A stretch of DNA of 61,572 bases from Thermoplasmatales archaeon UBA447 (GTDB lineage Archaea > Thermoplasmatota > Thermoplasmata > Thermoplasmatales > Thermoplasmataceae), in contig DARE01000066.1 of the NCBI GenBank assembly GCA_002503205.1, positions 1-61,572 of the forward strand. The letters run 5' to 3'. The notes beneath the pieces are model-generated. The model did not search any database, was not told the DNA's origin, and was given only the letters and a program-made list of their open reading frames with translations. The translations under genes were made by a program, and so were the position numbers. This document shows positions 34,998-44,003 of this stretch, piece by piece (the first letter of the stretch is position 1; the number at the start of each line of letters is the position of its first letter).

Positions 34998-35087
34998 TTA
35001 GCTTGGCCTGTTAAAAAATTAATTTAAACATAGTGGGAATTCAGGTGTATCGGGTCTTTAAAACCTGGTGATAATGGAGAAATCAAG

Positions 35088-35918
35088 ATGGAGCAAATCA
35101 GTGTCGGTGATTTGAAGGGAATATCTGCACAGATAAGAAAGAGGGTCATAGAGATGGTTTATTCCGCTAAGAGTGGACATCCCGGAGGCTCCCTCAGTAT
35201 TGCGGACGTCCTTACGGTTCTTTATTTCCGTGAGATGAATATTGATCCCCTGAAACCTGATGATCCCGATCGTGACAGGCTTGTGTTAAGCAAGGGGCAC
35301 GCATCTCCCGGGCTGTATGCAACCCTGGCGATCAGAGGCTTTTTCCCCGAAGAATATCTGAGCGGATTCAGGAAAATTTCTTCAAAACTTGAAGGGCATG
35401 TTCATCGTGGTGTACCGGGTGTTGAAGCATCCACGGGATCCCTGGGCCAGGGAATAGGTATTGCAGTCGGAATGGCCCTTGCAGGAAAATTGGACAGAAA
35501 AACTTACCATGTTTATGCAATCATAGGAGACGGTGAACTTCAGGAAGGAAGTGTATGGGAATCATTCATGGCAGGCCATAAATATTCCCTTGACAACATG
35601 ACTGTTATACTGGACAGGAATCGGGTCCAGCTTGATGGATTCACAAACGACATAATGCCCCAGAACAACATAAGGGAAATGGTCTCCTCCTTCGGATGGG
35701 AGGTTATTGAGATAGACGGCCATAATTATGAGGAAATAATAGGGGCGGTTGAGAATGCTAAAAACTTCAAGGGGAAACCAACATTCATTCTGGCAAACAC
35801 CGTGAAGGGGAAAGGCGTAAGTTATATGGAGAATAATCCAAAGTACCATGGAAGCCCACCTGCAAACGATGATGAATATGAGAGAGCCCTCAGGGAACTT
35901 TCAGGTGATGTTCCATGA
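35088..35918 (+). CDS. Transketolase, N-terminal (TPP-binding) subunit
   Basis: The 276-residue protein is the first half of a split transketolase, which moves two-carbon units between sugar phosphates. It shows KSGHPGGSLSIADVLTVL (about 27), LSKGHASPGLYATL (about 63), ASTGSLGQGIGIAVGMA (about 115) and the thiamine diphosphate motif GDGELQEGSVWE...DRN near residue 149. The C-terminal subunit overlaps it by 4 nt. Split transketolases are common in archaea. Confidence 0.94.
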   Translation: MEQISVGDLKGISAQIRKRVIEMVYSAKSGHPGGSLSIADVLTVLYFREMNIDPLKPDDPDRDRLVLSKGHASPGLYATLAIRGFFPEEYLSGFRKISSKLEGHVHRGVPGVEASTGSLGQGIGIAVGMALAGKLDRKTYHVYAIIGDGELQEGSVWESFMAGHKYSLDNMTVILDRNRVQLDGFTNDIMPQNNIREMVSSFGWEVIEIDGHNYEEIIGAVENAKNFKGKPTFILANTVKGKGVSYMENNPKYHGSPPANDDEYERALRELSGDVP

Positions 35919-36871
35919 CAAGCGAAAGCCTCAGAGACACCTACGGTGAGGAACTGAAAAAACTTGGCTCTATCCACAAGGAAATTGTGGTGCTGGACGC
36001 AGATCTGTCATCTTCCACAAAAACAGCTTCCTTCGGAAAGGAATTCCCGGACAGATTCTTCAACATGGGAATTTCGGAACAGTCAATGGTTTCCGCTGCC
36101 GCTGGGCTGGCTCTTTCAGGAAAGAAGGTTTTCGCATCAACGTTTGCAGTGTTTCTGATGAGAACCTATGAACAGTTAAGGCAGTCAATCTGTTACAACA
36201 ATGTTTCAGCAAACTTTGTCGTCACCCATGCCGGGATAACGGTTGGCGAGGATGGCGCCACACATCAGATAGTTGAAGATGTAGGGATAATGGCAGGTTT
36301 GCCAAACATGAAGGTAACTGTCCCTGTAGATTCCATTGAGACCAGGTCTGTTATAGATTACCTTGTAGAGAAAGGTTCAGGGCCAAACTACGTCCGTCTC
36401 TCGCGAGAGAAATTCCCGGTTCTGAATGAACCGGATTATCAGTTCAGGCCAGGAAAGTCAGTAACATTTCTGGATGGATCAGATATAACAATCATAGGAA
36501 TGGGCGTTATGGTATCCTTTGCCCTGAAGGCCGCGGAGGTTCTTCGGGGAAGGGGAATATCAGCCAGAGTCATTAACATGTCATCAATCAAACCAATAGA
36601 CAGGGGCGCTGTTCTGAAGGCTGCCAGAGATACAGGCAAAATTGTTACTGTAGAGGAGCATTCCATCTATAACGGTCTGGGAAGCCGGGTCGCTGAAATT
36701 GTTTCAGAGGAATACCCTGTGAAGGTGGCACGCCTTGGAATGAATGATTCCTTTGGCAAATCCGGGAAATCATGGGAGCTTTTCGAATATTTTCATATGG
36801 GAGTTGATGATATGGTGAAGACAGCAGAAACATGTTTCAGGGAGGAACCTAAATATGAAAATATTTCTTGA
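35915..36871 (+). CDS. Transketolase, C-terminal subunit
   Basis: The 318-residue partner contains the pyrimidine-binding part: DADLSSSTKTASF (about 25), RFFNMGISEQSMVSAAAGLA (about 47), THAGITVGEDGATHQIVED (about 105) and the C-terminal nucleotide-like domain with IIGMGVMVSFALKAAE and VEEHSIYNGLGSRV. It starts within the end of the N-terminal subunit gene and ends inside the start of transaldolase (17-nt overlap), so the three genes form one operon. Confidence 0.94.
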   Translation: MTSESLRDTYGEELKKLGSIHKEIVVLDADLSSSTKTASFGKEFPDRFFNMGISEQSMVSAAAGLALSGKKVFASTFAVFLMRTYEQLRQSICYNNVSANFVVTHAGITVGEDGATHQIVEDVGIMAGLPNMKVTVPVDSIETRSVIDYLVEKGSGPNYVRLSREKFPVLNEPDYQFRPGKSVTFLDGSDITIIGMGVMVSFALKAAEVLRGRGISARVINMSSIKPIDRGAVLKAARDTGKIVTVEEHSIYNGLGSRVAEIVSEEYPVKVARLGMNDSFGKSGKSWELFEYFHMGVDDMVKTAETCFREEPKYENIS

Positions 36872-37526
36872 TACTGCAAGTGTAAAGGAAATTCAGGAAG
36901 GCGTGGATCTTGGCCTGGTTGACGGAGTGACAACAAATCCTACCCTTGCCGCCAAAGAGGCAAAGGGTGGAAAGACATTCAGCGATATTGTAAAGGAGAT
37001 ACTGAAGATCACTCCTGGGCCAGTTAGTGTGGAGGTAGTTGCTACCGATCTGGATGGTATGCTTAAGCAGGCTTCCAGAATTTCACAGCTGGGGTCCAAC
37101 GCAGTTGTTAAAATTCCCATGACCAGGGAAGGTCTGAAAGCGATTAAGGTGTTGAAGGAGAAAAGGGTTGCAGTAAACTGCACTTTGATATTCAACTCTC
37201 TTCAGGCGCTTTTTGCTGCTAAAGCGGGGGCTGAATACGTCTCTCCATTTGTAGGAAGGCTTGACGACATTGGGCAGGATGGCATGCAGATCATTGAGGA
37301 GATAAGGGCGATTTTCAACAATTATAAGATTCAGACAAACATACTGGTGGCGTCCATAAGGAATCCTGTTCATGTATTGAGATCAGCAATCATCGGTGCA
37401 GACGTAGTAACAATGCCATACGATGTTCTGATGAAGCTCCCATCGCATCCCAAGACAGATGAGGGGCTTGCAAGATTCCTGGAAGACTGGAAGAAAGTCT
37501 CACCGGATGGCTCTTTCCCGCTCTAA
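36855..37526 (+). CDS. tal: Transaldolase (TalC/fructose-6-phosphate aldolase type)
   Basis: The 223-residue class I aldolase completes the non-oxidative pentose phosphate set. The Schiff-base lysine is K86 in AVVKIPMT; other signatures are FLDTASVKEI, GVTTNPTLAAKEA and SPFVGRLDDIGQDG. The length fits the short decameric transaldolases. Sequence does not fully separate transaldolase from fructose-6-phosphate aldolase, but the operon with transketolase favours transaldolase. Confidence 0.92.
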   Translation: MKIFLDTASVKEIQEGVDLGLVDGVTTNPTLAAKEAKGGKTFSDIVKEILKITPGPVSVEVVATDLDGMLKQASRISQLGSNAVVKIPMTREGLKAIKVLKEKRVAVNCTLIFNSLQALFAAKAGAEYVSPFVGRLDDIGQDGMQIIEEIRAIFNNYKIQTNILVASIRNPVHVLRSAIIGADVVTMPYDVLMKLPSHPKTDEGLARFLEDWKKVSPDGSFPL

Positions 37527-37550
37527 ATTTTTTTAATCTTAAATAAAAAA
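37527..37550. terminator. Bidirectional T-rich terminator
   Basis: Between the convergent transaldolase and aCPSF1 genes there is a T7 run (37528-37534) for the plus strand and an A6 run (37545-37550), read as T6, for the minus strand. Oligo-T runs are enough to terminate archaeal RNA polymerase. Confidence 0.5.
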
Positions 37551-39473
37551 TCAATAAACCCTTACCGTTTCAAGGTTTCTAAGGGCAATCGCATCTATTC
37601 CGAATTTTGACCTTATCTGTTTTGCAAAATCCACTGCTTTGTCCGCTTCACCGTGGTTTACAAGGATCTTGTGCGGCTTCGGCTGCATGGTTGCAATGTA
37701 AGACAGTAATTGTCTCTTATCAGAATGGCCAGAAAATCCCTCAGCAGTTTCTACAGCCATCTTGATCTGGAATTTGTTCTGCTTTCCACCCTCGCTGAGA
37801 GAGATTTCCGGCGCGCCCCTCTGGATTCTTCTGCCCAGGGTCCCATCTGCCTGGAATCCCACAAACACGAGGGCATTCTTCTCAGATGCGCACCATGTTT
37901 TGAAATACTCCATTACAGGGCCTCCATTCATCATACCGGAGGTGGCAAGAACAATGTTGTTGTCTGAAGAATCGCAGATTTCCTCTCTCTGTTTCCTGGT
38001 TTCAACTCTCTTGAAAATGTTGCTTAAAAATGGATTCTCTCTCTTTACCATTATGGATTCCCTGAGGTTTCTGTTAAGGTATTCAGGGTATGCCGCATGA
38101 ATTGCAGTTGCCTCCATTATCATGCCATCAAGATACACAGGGACGTTTTTTATCTGGCCGGTTCTGACAGCCTCTTCAAGGACAAGCATGACCTCCTGGC
38201 TTCGTCCTACAGCAAATACAGGGATCACCACAGATCCTCCCCTGTCAAATGTTCTGTTAATGATGTCGACCAGTGCCATTGAGGCCTCGCCTCTTGGATG
38301 GTGGTAATCCTCTCTTCCAGCATAAGTGGATTCTGTCATGAAGGTTTCCACTCTTGGAAATTTATTATTTGCAGGGTTGAAGAGCCATGTTCTCTCAAAT
38401 TTCACGTCACCGCTCAGCACTATATTGTAAAGTCCCTCCCCAATGTGAAGATGCACAGAGGCAGATCCAAGTATGTGTCCTGCGTTGTAGAATGTCAGCC
38501 TCATGTCTCTTGTTATATCTGTGGTTTCGTTGTACCTCAGAACAATTGATCTCTTTAACGCCTCTCGGACATGTTTAGATTCGTAAGGCCCTTTATGTCC
38601 CTCCACGTGAGCAACCTTTATGTAATCGTTTTGCAAAAGCGCCGAGAGGTCTCGCGTTGGAGGAGTCATGTAAACAGGCCCCTCGTATCCGTATTTGTAA
38701 AGTATTGGAAGAAGCCCTGAATGATCAAGGTGAGCATGAGTCAGTATAACTGCATCAAGAGAGGAAAAAGGCTGTATCTCGGGAGCATAAAGATATGGCG
38801 CACTCTCCCAGGGTTCATCTTCAACATCATTAACATTCATCATTCCGCAGTCAACAAGAACTCTGGAATTTCTTGTAGAGACAAGGGTTGCGCTTCTTCC
38901 TACCTCCCTGTGCCCTCCAAGTGCAGTGATCCTTATCCAGTTCTCCCCGGGGTTTAGAGGAATATTCAGTTTCTCACCCAGGTTATGCAGGAACTGTTTT
39001 CTTTCCTGCTTTACCTCTCTGAGAAATTCCCTCATCTCCTTCACTGTTCTTGAATGCATGGGGGGTGCTCTGACAAATCTTGGTGACCATTTGGTCTGTT
39101 CCTTAATCTGGGCAACATAATCCTGGTTCTTCGCCGTTACTATTGATGGTTCATCCAGCTCGATGATTACCTCTCCTGTGTCAGGTTCAAAATAAGCATC
39201 CTTGAATCCAGCTTCTTCCGGTATGAGCTCCTCTATTATCTTCAACGCATCTTCTTCAGGAGACATTATGGAGGGGTCAGGCCTCAGGAATAGTCTGCGT
39301 CTGATCTGCTGGGCTATCTGTTTCACAACATCCTCCCCCTTGGAAAACAGATCCAGGTTCTTTGTATATGCTACAATATTTGGGCCCTCATAGTCAATCT
39401 CTGTTATCTGGTTATCCGGAAACAGCTTATCAAACAGGCTCCTGGCCTCAGAAAGGTAATCCCTGAAAGACAT
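37551..39473 (-). CDS. aCPSF1 ribonuclease (KH + metallo-beta-lactamase + beta-CASP)
   Basis: The 640-residue protein is the archaeal CPSF73-like nuclease that trims transcript 3' ends and promotes transcription termination. It has N-terminal KH-like domains (about 1-145), then GGHREVGRSATL, the metal motif THAHLDHSG (about 245), GHILGSASVHL, and a beta-CASP insert with GRSQEVMLVLEE, ending with NHGEADKAVDFAKQI. The length matches archaeal family members. It lies next to proteasome beta on the same strand, a pairing seen in other archaea. Confidence 0.95.
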   Translation of the reverse strand: MSFRDYLSEARSLFDKLFPDNQITEIDYEGPNIVAYTKNLDLFSKGEDVVKQIAQQIRRRLFLRPDPSIMSPEEDALKIIEELIPEEAGFKDAYFEPDTGEVIIELDEPSIVTAKNQDYVAQIKEQTKWSPRFVRAPPMHSRTVKEMREFLREVKQERKQFLHNLGEKLNIPLNPGENWIRITALGGHREVGRSATLVSTRNSRVLVDCGMMNVNDVEDEPWESAPYLYAPEIQPFSSLDAVILTHAHLDHSGLLPILYKYGYEGPVYMTPPTRDLSALLQNDYIKVAHVEGHKGPYESKHVREALKRSIVLRYNETTDITRDMRLTFYNAGHILGSASVHLHIGEGLYNIVLSGDVKFERTWLFNPANNKFPRVETFMTESTYAGREDYHHPRGEASMALVDIINRTFDRGGSVVIPVFAVGRSQEVMLVLEEAVRTGQIKNVPVYLDGMIMEATAIHAAYPEYLNRNLRESIMVKRENPFLSNIFKRVETRKQREEICDSSDNNIVLATSGMMNGGPVMEYFKTWCASEKNALVFVGFQADGTLGRRIQRGAPEISLSEGGKQNKFQIKMAVETAEGFSGHSDKRQLLSYIATMQPKPHKILVNHGEADKAVDFAKQIRSKFGIDAIALRNLETVRVY

Positions 39474-39495
39474 CTAATGACCTTTAAATAAAAAA

Positions 39496-40134
39496 TTAAA
39501 GGGAAAGTTTCAGCTTTTTGATTCTTTCTAGAACCTCTTCTTCGGAAAGCTGGACAAAACCGTTTTTCTTGTCTATCACTGCAACATCAATCATTCCACC
39601 AGATGCGGAATCTCTTGACTTTGCAGCTGTTATTCCCCTCAGAGCTAGCTCTATTCCAGAATCAACGCTCATTTCCTTTGAAAATCCGTTCTCAAGAACT
39701 CCATAAACGTAAGGGGAACCTGACCCAGTACTTACGTAAACATCCTCAACGGACCCTCCGGCTGCATCAACGGAGAAAATGTGTGGTTTTTTGTCTACTC
39801 CGCCTATAAGTATCTGCACCATGTAAGGATAATACTTTGATTGATTCAGTATGTTTGAAAGAAGGGTCGCTGCAGCCTCTATGGGCATATTGACTCTCCT
39901 CTGAAGTCTGTAAAGTTCAAGCTCTGCAGACATATATCTCACAAGTACCTGAGCGTCCCCAACCAGACCTGCAATTGTCATTGCTGCATGAGTATCTATC
40001 TGGTGCAGCTTTTTGCCGTCCTTGTGAGCTATAAAGTGCTCCATGGTCACACGCCTTTCTGTTGCCATAACGACGGCATCCTTGACTGTTATTCCAACAG
40101 TCGTGGTTCCTGTCTGCATTAATTTCTGATCCAT
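39496..40134 (-). CDS. psmB: Proteasome subunit beta
   Basis: The 212-residue catalytic subunit has a nine-residue propeptide ending in TG, with cleavage exposing T10 (TTTVGI) as nucleophile. Supporting residues are in ATERRVTMEHF (Asp/Lys region), GKKLHQID with the active-site lysine, and STGSGSPYVYGVLE. It degrades proteins inside the 20S barrel with an alpha subunit encoded elsewhere. The length fits archaeal PsmB. Confidence 0.96.
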   Translation of the reverse strand: MDQKLMQTGTTTVGITVKDAVVMATERRVTMEHFIAHKDGKKLHQIDTHAAMTIAGLVGDAQVLVRYMSAELELYRLQRRVNMPIEAAATLLSNILNQSKYYPYMVQILIGGVDKKPHIFSVDAAGGSVEDVYVSTGSGSPYVYGVLENGFSKEMSVDSGIELALRGITAAKSRDSASGGMIDVAVIDKKNGFVQLSEEEVLERIKKLKLSL

Positions 40135-40663
40135 ATGTTCACTTCCTAAAACATATCCTGTAGCCAGATCGCTTAATTAGTATTTTGCATCATGCATTGA
40201 TACATTCAGTCTGAAAATACTGTATAACCAATGCTTCACATCTGCTCTATACAGGAAATCAGCCTTGAATAGCATAATGCAGCTACTGGCATCCTTATAT
40301 GCTCTGAATGGAATTAAACTTTTCCCATACCAAAATTGTGGACAGGTTTACGGCCTCTTCATTTGAATTATTAATAAAAGAGGGTTCTAATTTACCAATT
40401 TAGGAAGAAATTAGTGATCAGTTGATCAACGAAGTATTATCAGAAAATTATTTTTCACTATAACATTGCTTTATATTTATGAGAAATTGATCTTTAGGTT
40501 TTCAAATGTTAATATCAGAATCTTATGGAATTGAATTATTTGGTATAATTCTCTCAAATGATAGGTAATATAGAAGTTATCAATCAAATTTCTAAGTTAA
40601 ATGGAGATGTTTTTGACTAAAAACTTACATTATATTTATATACTAGTAAGAGAATATTGGTCT
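40135..40663. other. Gene-free AT-rich region before the G1 peptidase
   Basis: About 530 nt without a convincing gene. The half nearest the peptidase is very AT-rich and differs from the flanking core genes. Two TGATCA palindromes lie 2 nt apart (40415-40420 and 40423-40428). Only tiny reading frames are present, for example 20 codons from 40507. No tRNA or transposase remnant was recognised. Confidence 0.6.
40635..40642 (+). promoter_or_regulatory. TATA-like box of the G1 peptidase gene
   Basis: TTTATATA ends 21 nt before an ATG at 40664, the position expected for a leaderless start. This supports 40664 as the original start of the peptidase even though it is now out of frame with the body of the gene. 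Confidence 0.55.
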
Positions 40664-40742
40664 ATGGCGCATTCTGTGGAAAAAAAAGGAAACGCTATTA
40701 GAAGCAGTTGCATTTTTCATTATAATCATATTTTTAGCATCT
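40664..40742 (+). pseudogene. Out-of-frame signal-peptide segment of the G1 peptidase
   Basis: From the ATG at 40664 the reading frame gives MAHSVEKK and then, after an A8 run (40680-40687), stops within 25 codons. If the run had seven As, the frame would continue as KETLLEAVAFFIIIIFLAS and join the peptidase at its first in-frame ATG, producing a normal signal peptide or membrane anchor. In the peptidase frame itself no ATG, GTG or TTG occurs before 40743. A mutation, a sequencing error, or productive slippage at the A run are all possible. Confidence 0.55.
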
Positions 40743-41522
40743 ATGATGGTCTCCAGTAACAATTTATATTTAAATCATCAAGCAAATATGAAAACAATGT
40801 CTGAAATACAAAATTCAACAGAACAAAGTGCTAATAATTCCTCACTATATTTTGGTGGGTCAAGTCTAACTTCAGGAAATTGGGCAGGTTACGTTTCAAA
40901 ATATTCTAATTTCAATTCAATTCAGGGGAGCTGGGTAGTTCAATCAATAACAACTGATTTCTCAGGAGGCCCAACTGCAGCACAATGGATGGGAATTGGT
41001 GGATTTTCAGGTACTAATTTGATACAAGCTGGAACAATTTCAATGGACACTCCTTTTTGGGGAACTTACTATAGGGCTTTTTATGAATTATACCCTCAAT
41101 CTTCTCCAATATATTTGCGAATGACTGTTAAACCTGGAAATATAATAACAGCTTCTATTAGCGAAGTATCTACAAACTACTGGCATATTGAAATCAAAGA
41201 TATTACAACAATAGAGTCCTATTCAGGTAATTTTTCTTTTGATCCAAATCAACAGTCCGCAGAATGGATTGAGGAACTACCTCAAGGAAGCAGCAGTCTT
41301 GCAGATTTCGGAACAGCCGAATTCGGCCCATATTTTACATCGCAGATATCAAATCTGGCTAACGGAAATCCGATTAGTTTCTATAATTACTATGATGTAA
41401 CAATTGTGAATTCTTCAGGAGCTACAATGGCATATCCGTCTCCATTAGTTCCAGGTACTGGTTCTCACTCTCAACCTCCTTATTTCGATAGTTTTTCTGT
41501 TTCTTGGGTCAGAGGATCTTAA
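40743..41522 (+). CDS. Peptidase family G1 (eqolisin-like) acid endopeptidase
   Basis: The protein resembles glutamic peptidases, acid proteases with a Gln-Glu dyad. Counting from the ATG at 40743, the dyad candidates are Q81 (AAQWMGIGG) and E174 (SAEWIEE), with the early NWAGY motif near residue 46, all typical. The body is rich in Ser, Asn and Tyr, as in secreted proteins. As annotated it begins in the middle of a hydrophobic stretch; the real N-terminus is probably encoded from 40664 in another frame (see that entry). Expected site of action is outside the cell at low pH. Codon and base use is AT-richer than in flanking genes, suggesting transfer. Confidence 0.75.
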   Translation: MMVSSNNLYLNHQANMKTMSEIQNSTEQSANNSSLYFGGSSLTSGNWAGYVSKYSNFNSIQGSWVVQSITTDFSGGPTAAQWMGIGGFSGTNLIQAGTISMDTPFWGTYYRAFYELYPQSSPIYLRMTVKPGNIITASISEVSTNYWHIEIKDITTIESYSGNFSFDPNQQSAEWIEELPQGSSSLADFGTAEFGPYFTSQISNLANGNPISFYNYYDVTIVNSSGATMAYPSPLVPGTGSHSQPPYFDSFSVSWVRGS

Positions 41523-41566
41523 AATGTTATTAGATCACTGGATCAAATTTAATACTATATTTAGTT

Positions 41567-43060
41567 GTGATATGGATGCGCCCAATATTGTTTGATCTGC
41601 TTCATACCCTTAAATCTCGTACGACTGTTGGATTCTTCATCTTAGTAATATTAATCTCAATTGCAGGCGCAGCGACATTTTCGGTTTATACAATTCATCC
41701 AAGTACAAACCCTCCAAATATTTATGAAGCATATTATGTTAGCAACGATTCTTTCCACATTGTTAATTATGTTTATGATTCCTATGGAGATCCTATTTCA
41801 GGTGCCAATGTATCTTTTCGCATGTTTACAGATAATTCATATGTAAACTCAACCACTGATACAGAAGGTTATGGAAATATTACTCTAGGGCCAGTTAACA
41901 TTTCGCAAACTATCAACGGATCAGAAAAATTCACGATTTTAGGATCAACTTACAATAGAAGCATCACACTGAATGTTAACGCAATTACAAATCCAGAAAA
42001 TTCTGCTCCATGGGGTCCGACGTGGGGAAGTTACGATGAATACATTGGAACGTATAAAGCCGTTTCTGTGTATAATCCGAGGAACACTTATCTGAAAGAC
42101 ATCATTCTGTTCTATCTTGGTAAAAATGGGCAACCTTCAGGAGCTGTTAATGTATCCATAGAAGAAAGCACTCTGTCAGCAAAACCCCCTCTTATTCCAA
42201 TTGGATCAGCATCCGGCTTCTACAATAAAATCTTTAAACCTAACCCCAGGAACCTTCAACAAGGCGCTTTTTACCTAGTAAAGGTGAACACTTCAAATCA
42301 ATCAATCTCACTACCTTATTCAAGTGTTTCATTCCAGCCGGATATAAGTGGATTTCTTCTGGAAACTGAGTTGCCAAGCAATCAAATAGGGGTAGATGCC
42401 GCAATATCAATCAATAATATGTTTCCGGCAATTGTCGGTCTTGTATCGCTATTGATGGTATACACAAATCTTAGCAGGGTCACAAGCAGCAATGTGGTGG
42501 AAAGTATAATTTCCAAGCCCATATCTCTCAGGAAATTAGTGTTTTCCAAGTTTGTTGCAATAGACGTTTCTCTAATTGCAATGTCAGTAATTGTACCTGT
42601 GAGCATGGATCTCTATTCTATTCTCACCATAGGGTTCGCAATGCCTGAATATTACCTTATGGTGCTTATATTGGGCCTCAGTCTTTCAGCATTGTCATTT
42701 ACCAGCCTTCTATTTCTTGTAAGCAGTTATATTAGGTCTATTCCTCTGTTTTTGGGAATATCAATAGGAATTGTTCTTTTCACGTCAGTTTTCTGGAGTC
42801 TGATTGTTAACTCAATTGCTCTCGATCTAACAGGGTATGCAATTAACACTCCTCTATTTGAAAGTATAGAATTGCGGAGTAGTTACTTCACGCCTAACCT
42901 TGGAATTTTGAGTTCCTATGATATACTCAGTCGTACTATACCATATTATAGCTTGTACCAGTATCATCCTACTGTTGTTACAATGATAGCGGGTGGCTTA
43001 TTGTGGGTCATGATAACTCTTTTGATCTGGCTGTATAGATTTTCAAAGATAGACCAGTGA
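41567..43060 (+). CDS. ABC-2 type permease with large extracytoplasmic domain
   Basis: The 497-residue protein has one N-terminal membrane helix (about 17-38), a long outside region (about 40-280) and about six C-terminal membrane helices (about 285-490). The outer region includes an Ig-like carboxypeptidase-regulatory motif (VYDSYGDPISGANVSFRMF, then TDTEGYGNITLG) and many N-x-S/T sequons. The C-terminal half is like ABC-2 exporters (SSNVVESIISKPISLRKLVFSK). It probably pairs with the convergent ATPase gene. Start is GTG at 41567 or ATG at 41576. The exported substrate is unknown. Confidence 0.78.
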   Translation: MIWMRPILFDLLHTLKSRTTVGFFILVILISIAGAATFSVYTIHPSTNPPNIYEAYYVSNDSFHIVNYVYDSYGDPISGANVSFRMFTDNSYVNSTTDTEGYGNITLGPVNISQTINGSEKFTILGSTYNRSITLNVNAITNPENSAPWGPTWGSYDEYIGTYKAVSVYNPRNTYLKDIILFYLGKNGQPSGAVNVSIEESTLSAKPPLIPIGSASGFYNKIFKPNPRNLQQGAFYLVKVNTSNQSISLPYSSVSFQPDISGFLLETELPSNQIGVDAAISINNMFPAIVGLVSLLMVYTNLSRVTSSNVVESIISKPISLRKLVFSKFVAIDVSLIAMSVIVPVSMDLYSILTIGFAMPEYYLMVLILGLSLSALSFTSLLFLVSSYIRSIPLFLGISIGIVLFTSVFWSLIVNSIALDLTGYAINTPLFESIELRSSYFTPNLGILSSYDILSRTIPYYSLYQYHPTVVTMIAGGLLWVMITLLIWLYRFSKIDQ

Positions 43061-43067
43061 CAAAGAA

Positions 43068-44003
43068 TCAGAAATTTATATTCCCCTTATCATATTCCTC
43101 AATAATTCTGAAAAATTGATCCTCAAGTCTTTCAAACGAAATTCTGCATTCCGCTACTTCATACCCATTTTCTCTTAATTTTTGAGAAACCCTATCGATC
43201 CCACTATTATCAACTTCAGGATTGAATATTACAATCATATCCTTTTGGATAGAGACCTCACCAAATTCGCTCAGCAAATCAACCACTCGGTTATTCTGTT
43301 TATCCAATCTGAGGCGAATGACCTTTGATCCCTCTCTTAATAATTCTTTTTTTTCCAGTATTCTGATTATTCTCCCTCTATGCATAATGGCAATGCTATC
43401 CGCAATTTCACTCAATTCTGTCAGAATATGTGATGAAACAAGCAGTCCTTTTCCCTGTTTCTTTGCATTGAGAATCATCCTGTTCAGAAATCTGAATCCT
43501 TCAGGATCTAGTCCATTAAAAGGTTCATCTAACAGAATATTTCCTGGATCAGCAATCATTGACGCAGCTACCATAAATCTTTTTTTCATTCCAAATGAAA
43601 ATTTACTCAGTCTTTGATTCATGCTTCTTTCAAGGCCGACTAACCTCAAAAGCTCTGATGATTTAGTGAGCGCCTGATTCCGGCTTAAACCGTATATTCC
43701 ACAGTAATAGCACATTAAATCAAGAGCGCGATAGCTCGTGTCAAAATTCTCATTTTCTGGGATCCACCCCACATTCCTGATCGCTGTCATGCGATCGGTG
43801 AATAAATCAACCCCGTCAATGAGTACCTTTCCTCTGTTCGGAGTCAAAACTCCACTGGCAATCTTTATAGTTGTGGTTTTTCCAGCACCATTTAGGCCGG
43901 CAAGTCCAAGAATTGTACCATCTCTAATGCATAAATTTACTGATTCGAGCACATCGGATTTACTTTTACCATATCTTTTTCTGATATCGATAAGTTCTAG
44001 CAT
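43068..44003 (-). CDS. ABC transporter ATP-binding protein
   Basis: The protein is an ABC-2/CcmA-type ATPase with Walker A GLNGAGKTTTIK near residue 34, signature LSKFSFGMKKR near 133, Walker B NILLDEPFNGLD near 155 and the H-loop SSHIL. The signature has Phe where the usual second Gly lies (SFGM instead of SGGM), a mild deviation. A C-terminal accessory domain (about 215-310) is typical. The ATG at 44003 is preferred; 44027 would add eight residues. It converges on the permease gene, its likely partner. Confidence 0.88.
   Translation of the reverse strand: MLELIDIRKRYGKSKSDVLESVNLCIRDGTILGLAGLNGAGKTTTIKIASGVLTPNRGKVLIDGVDLFTDRMTAIRNVGWIPENENFDTSYRALDLMCYYCGIYGLSRNQALTKSSELLRLVGLERSMNQRLSKFSFGMKKRFMVAASMIADPGNILLDEPFNGLDPEGFRFLNRMILNAKKQGKGLLVSSHILTELSEIADSIAIMHRGRIIRILEKKELLREGSKVIRLRLDKQNNRVVDLLSEFGEVSIQKDMIVIFNPEVDNSGIDRVSQKLRENGYEVAECRISFERLEDQFFRIIEEYDKGNINF

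Noticed and set aside
40400..40430. Adjacent TGATCA palindromes as an attachment site or origin
   Set aside because: No integrase, replication gene or further repeats were found next to them.
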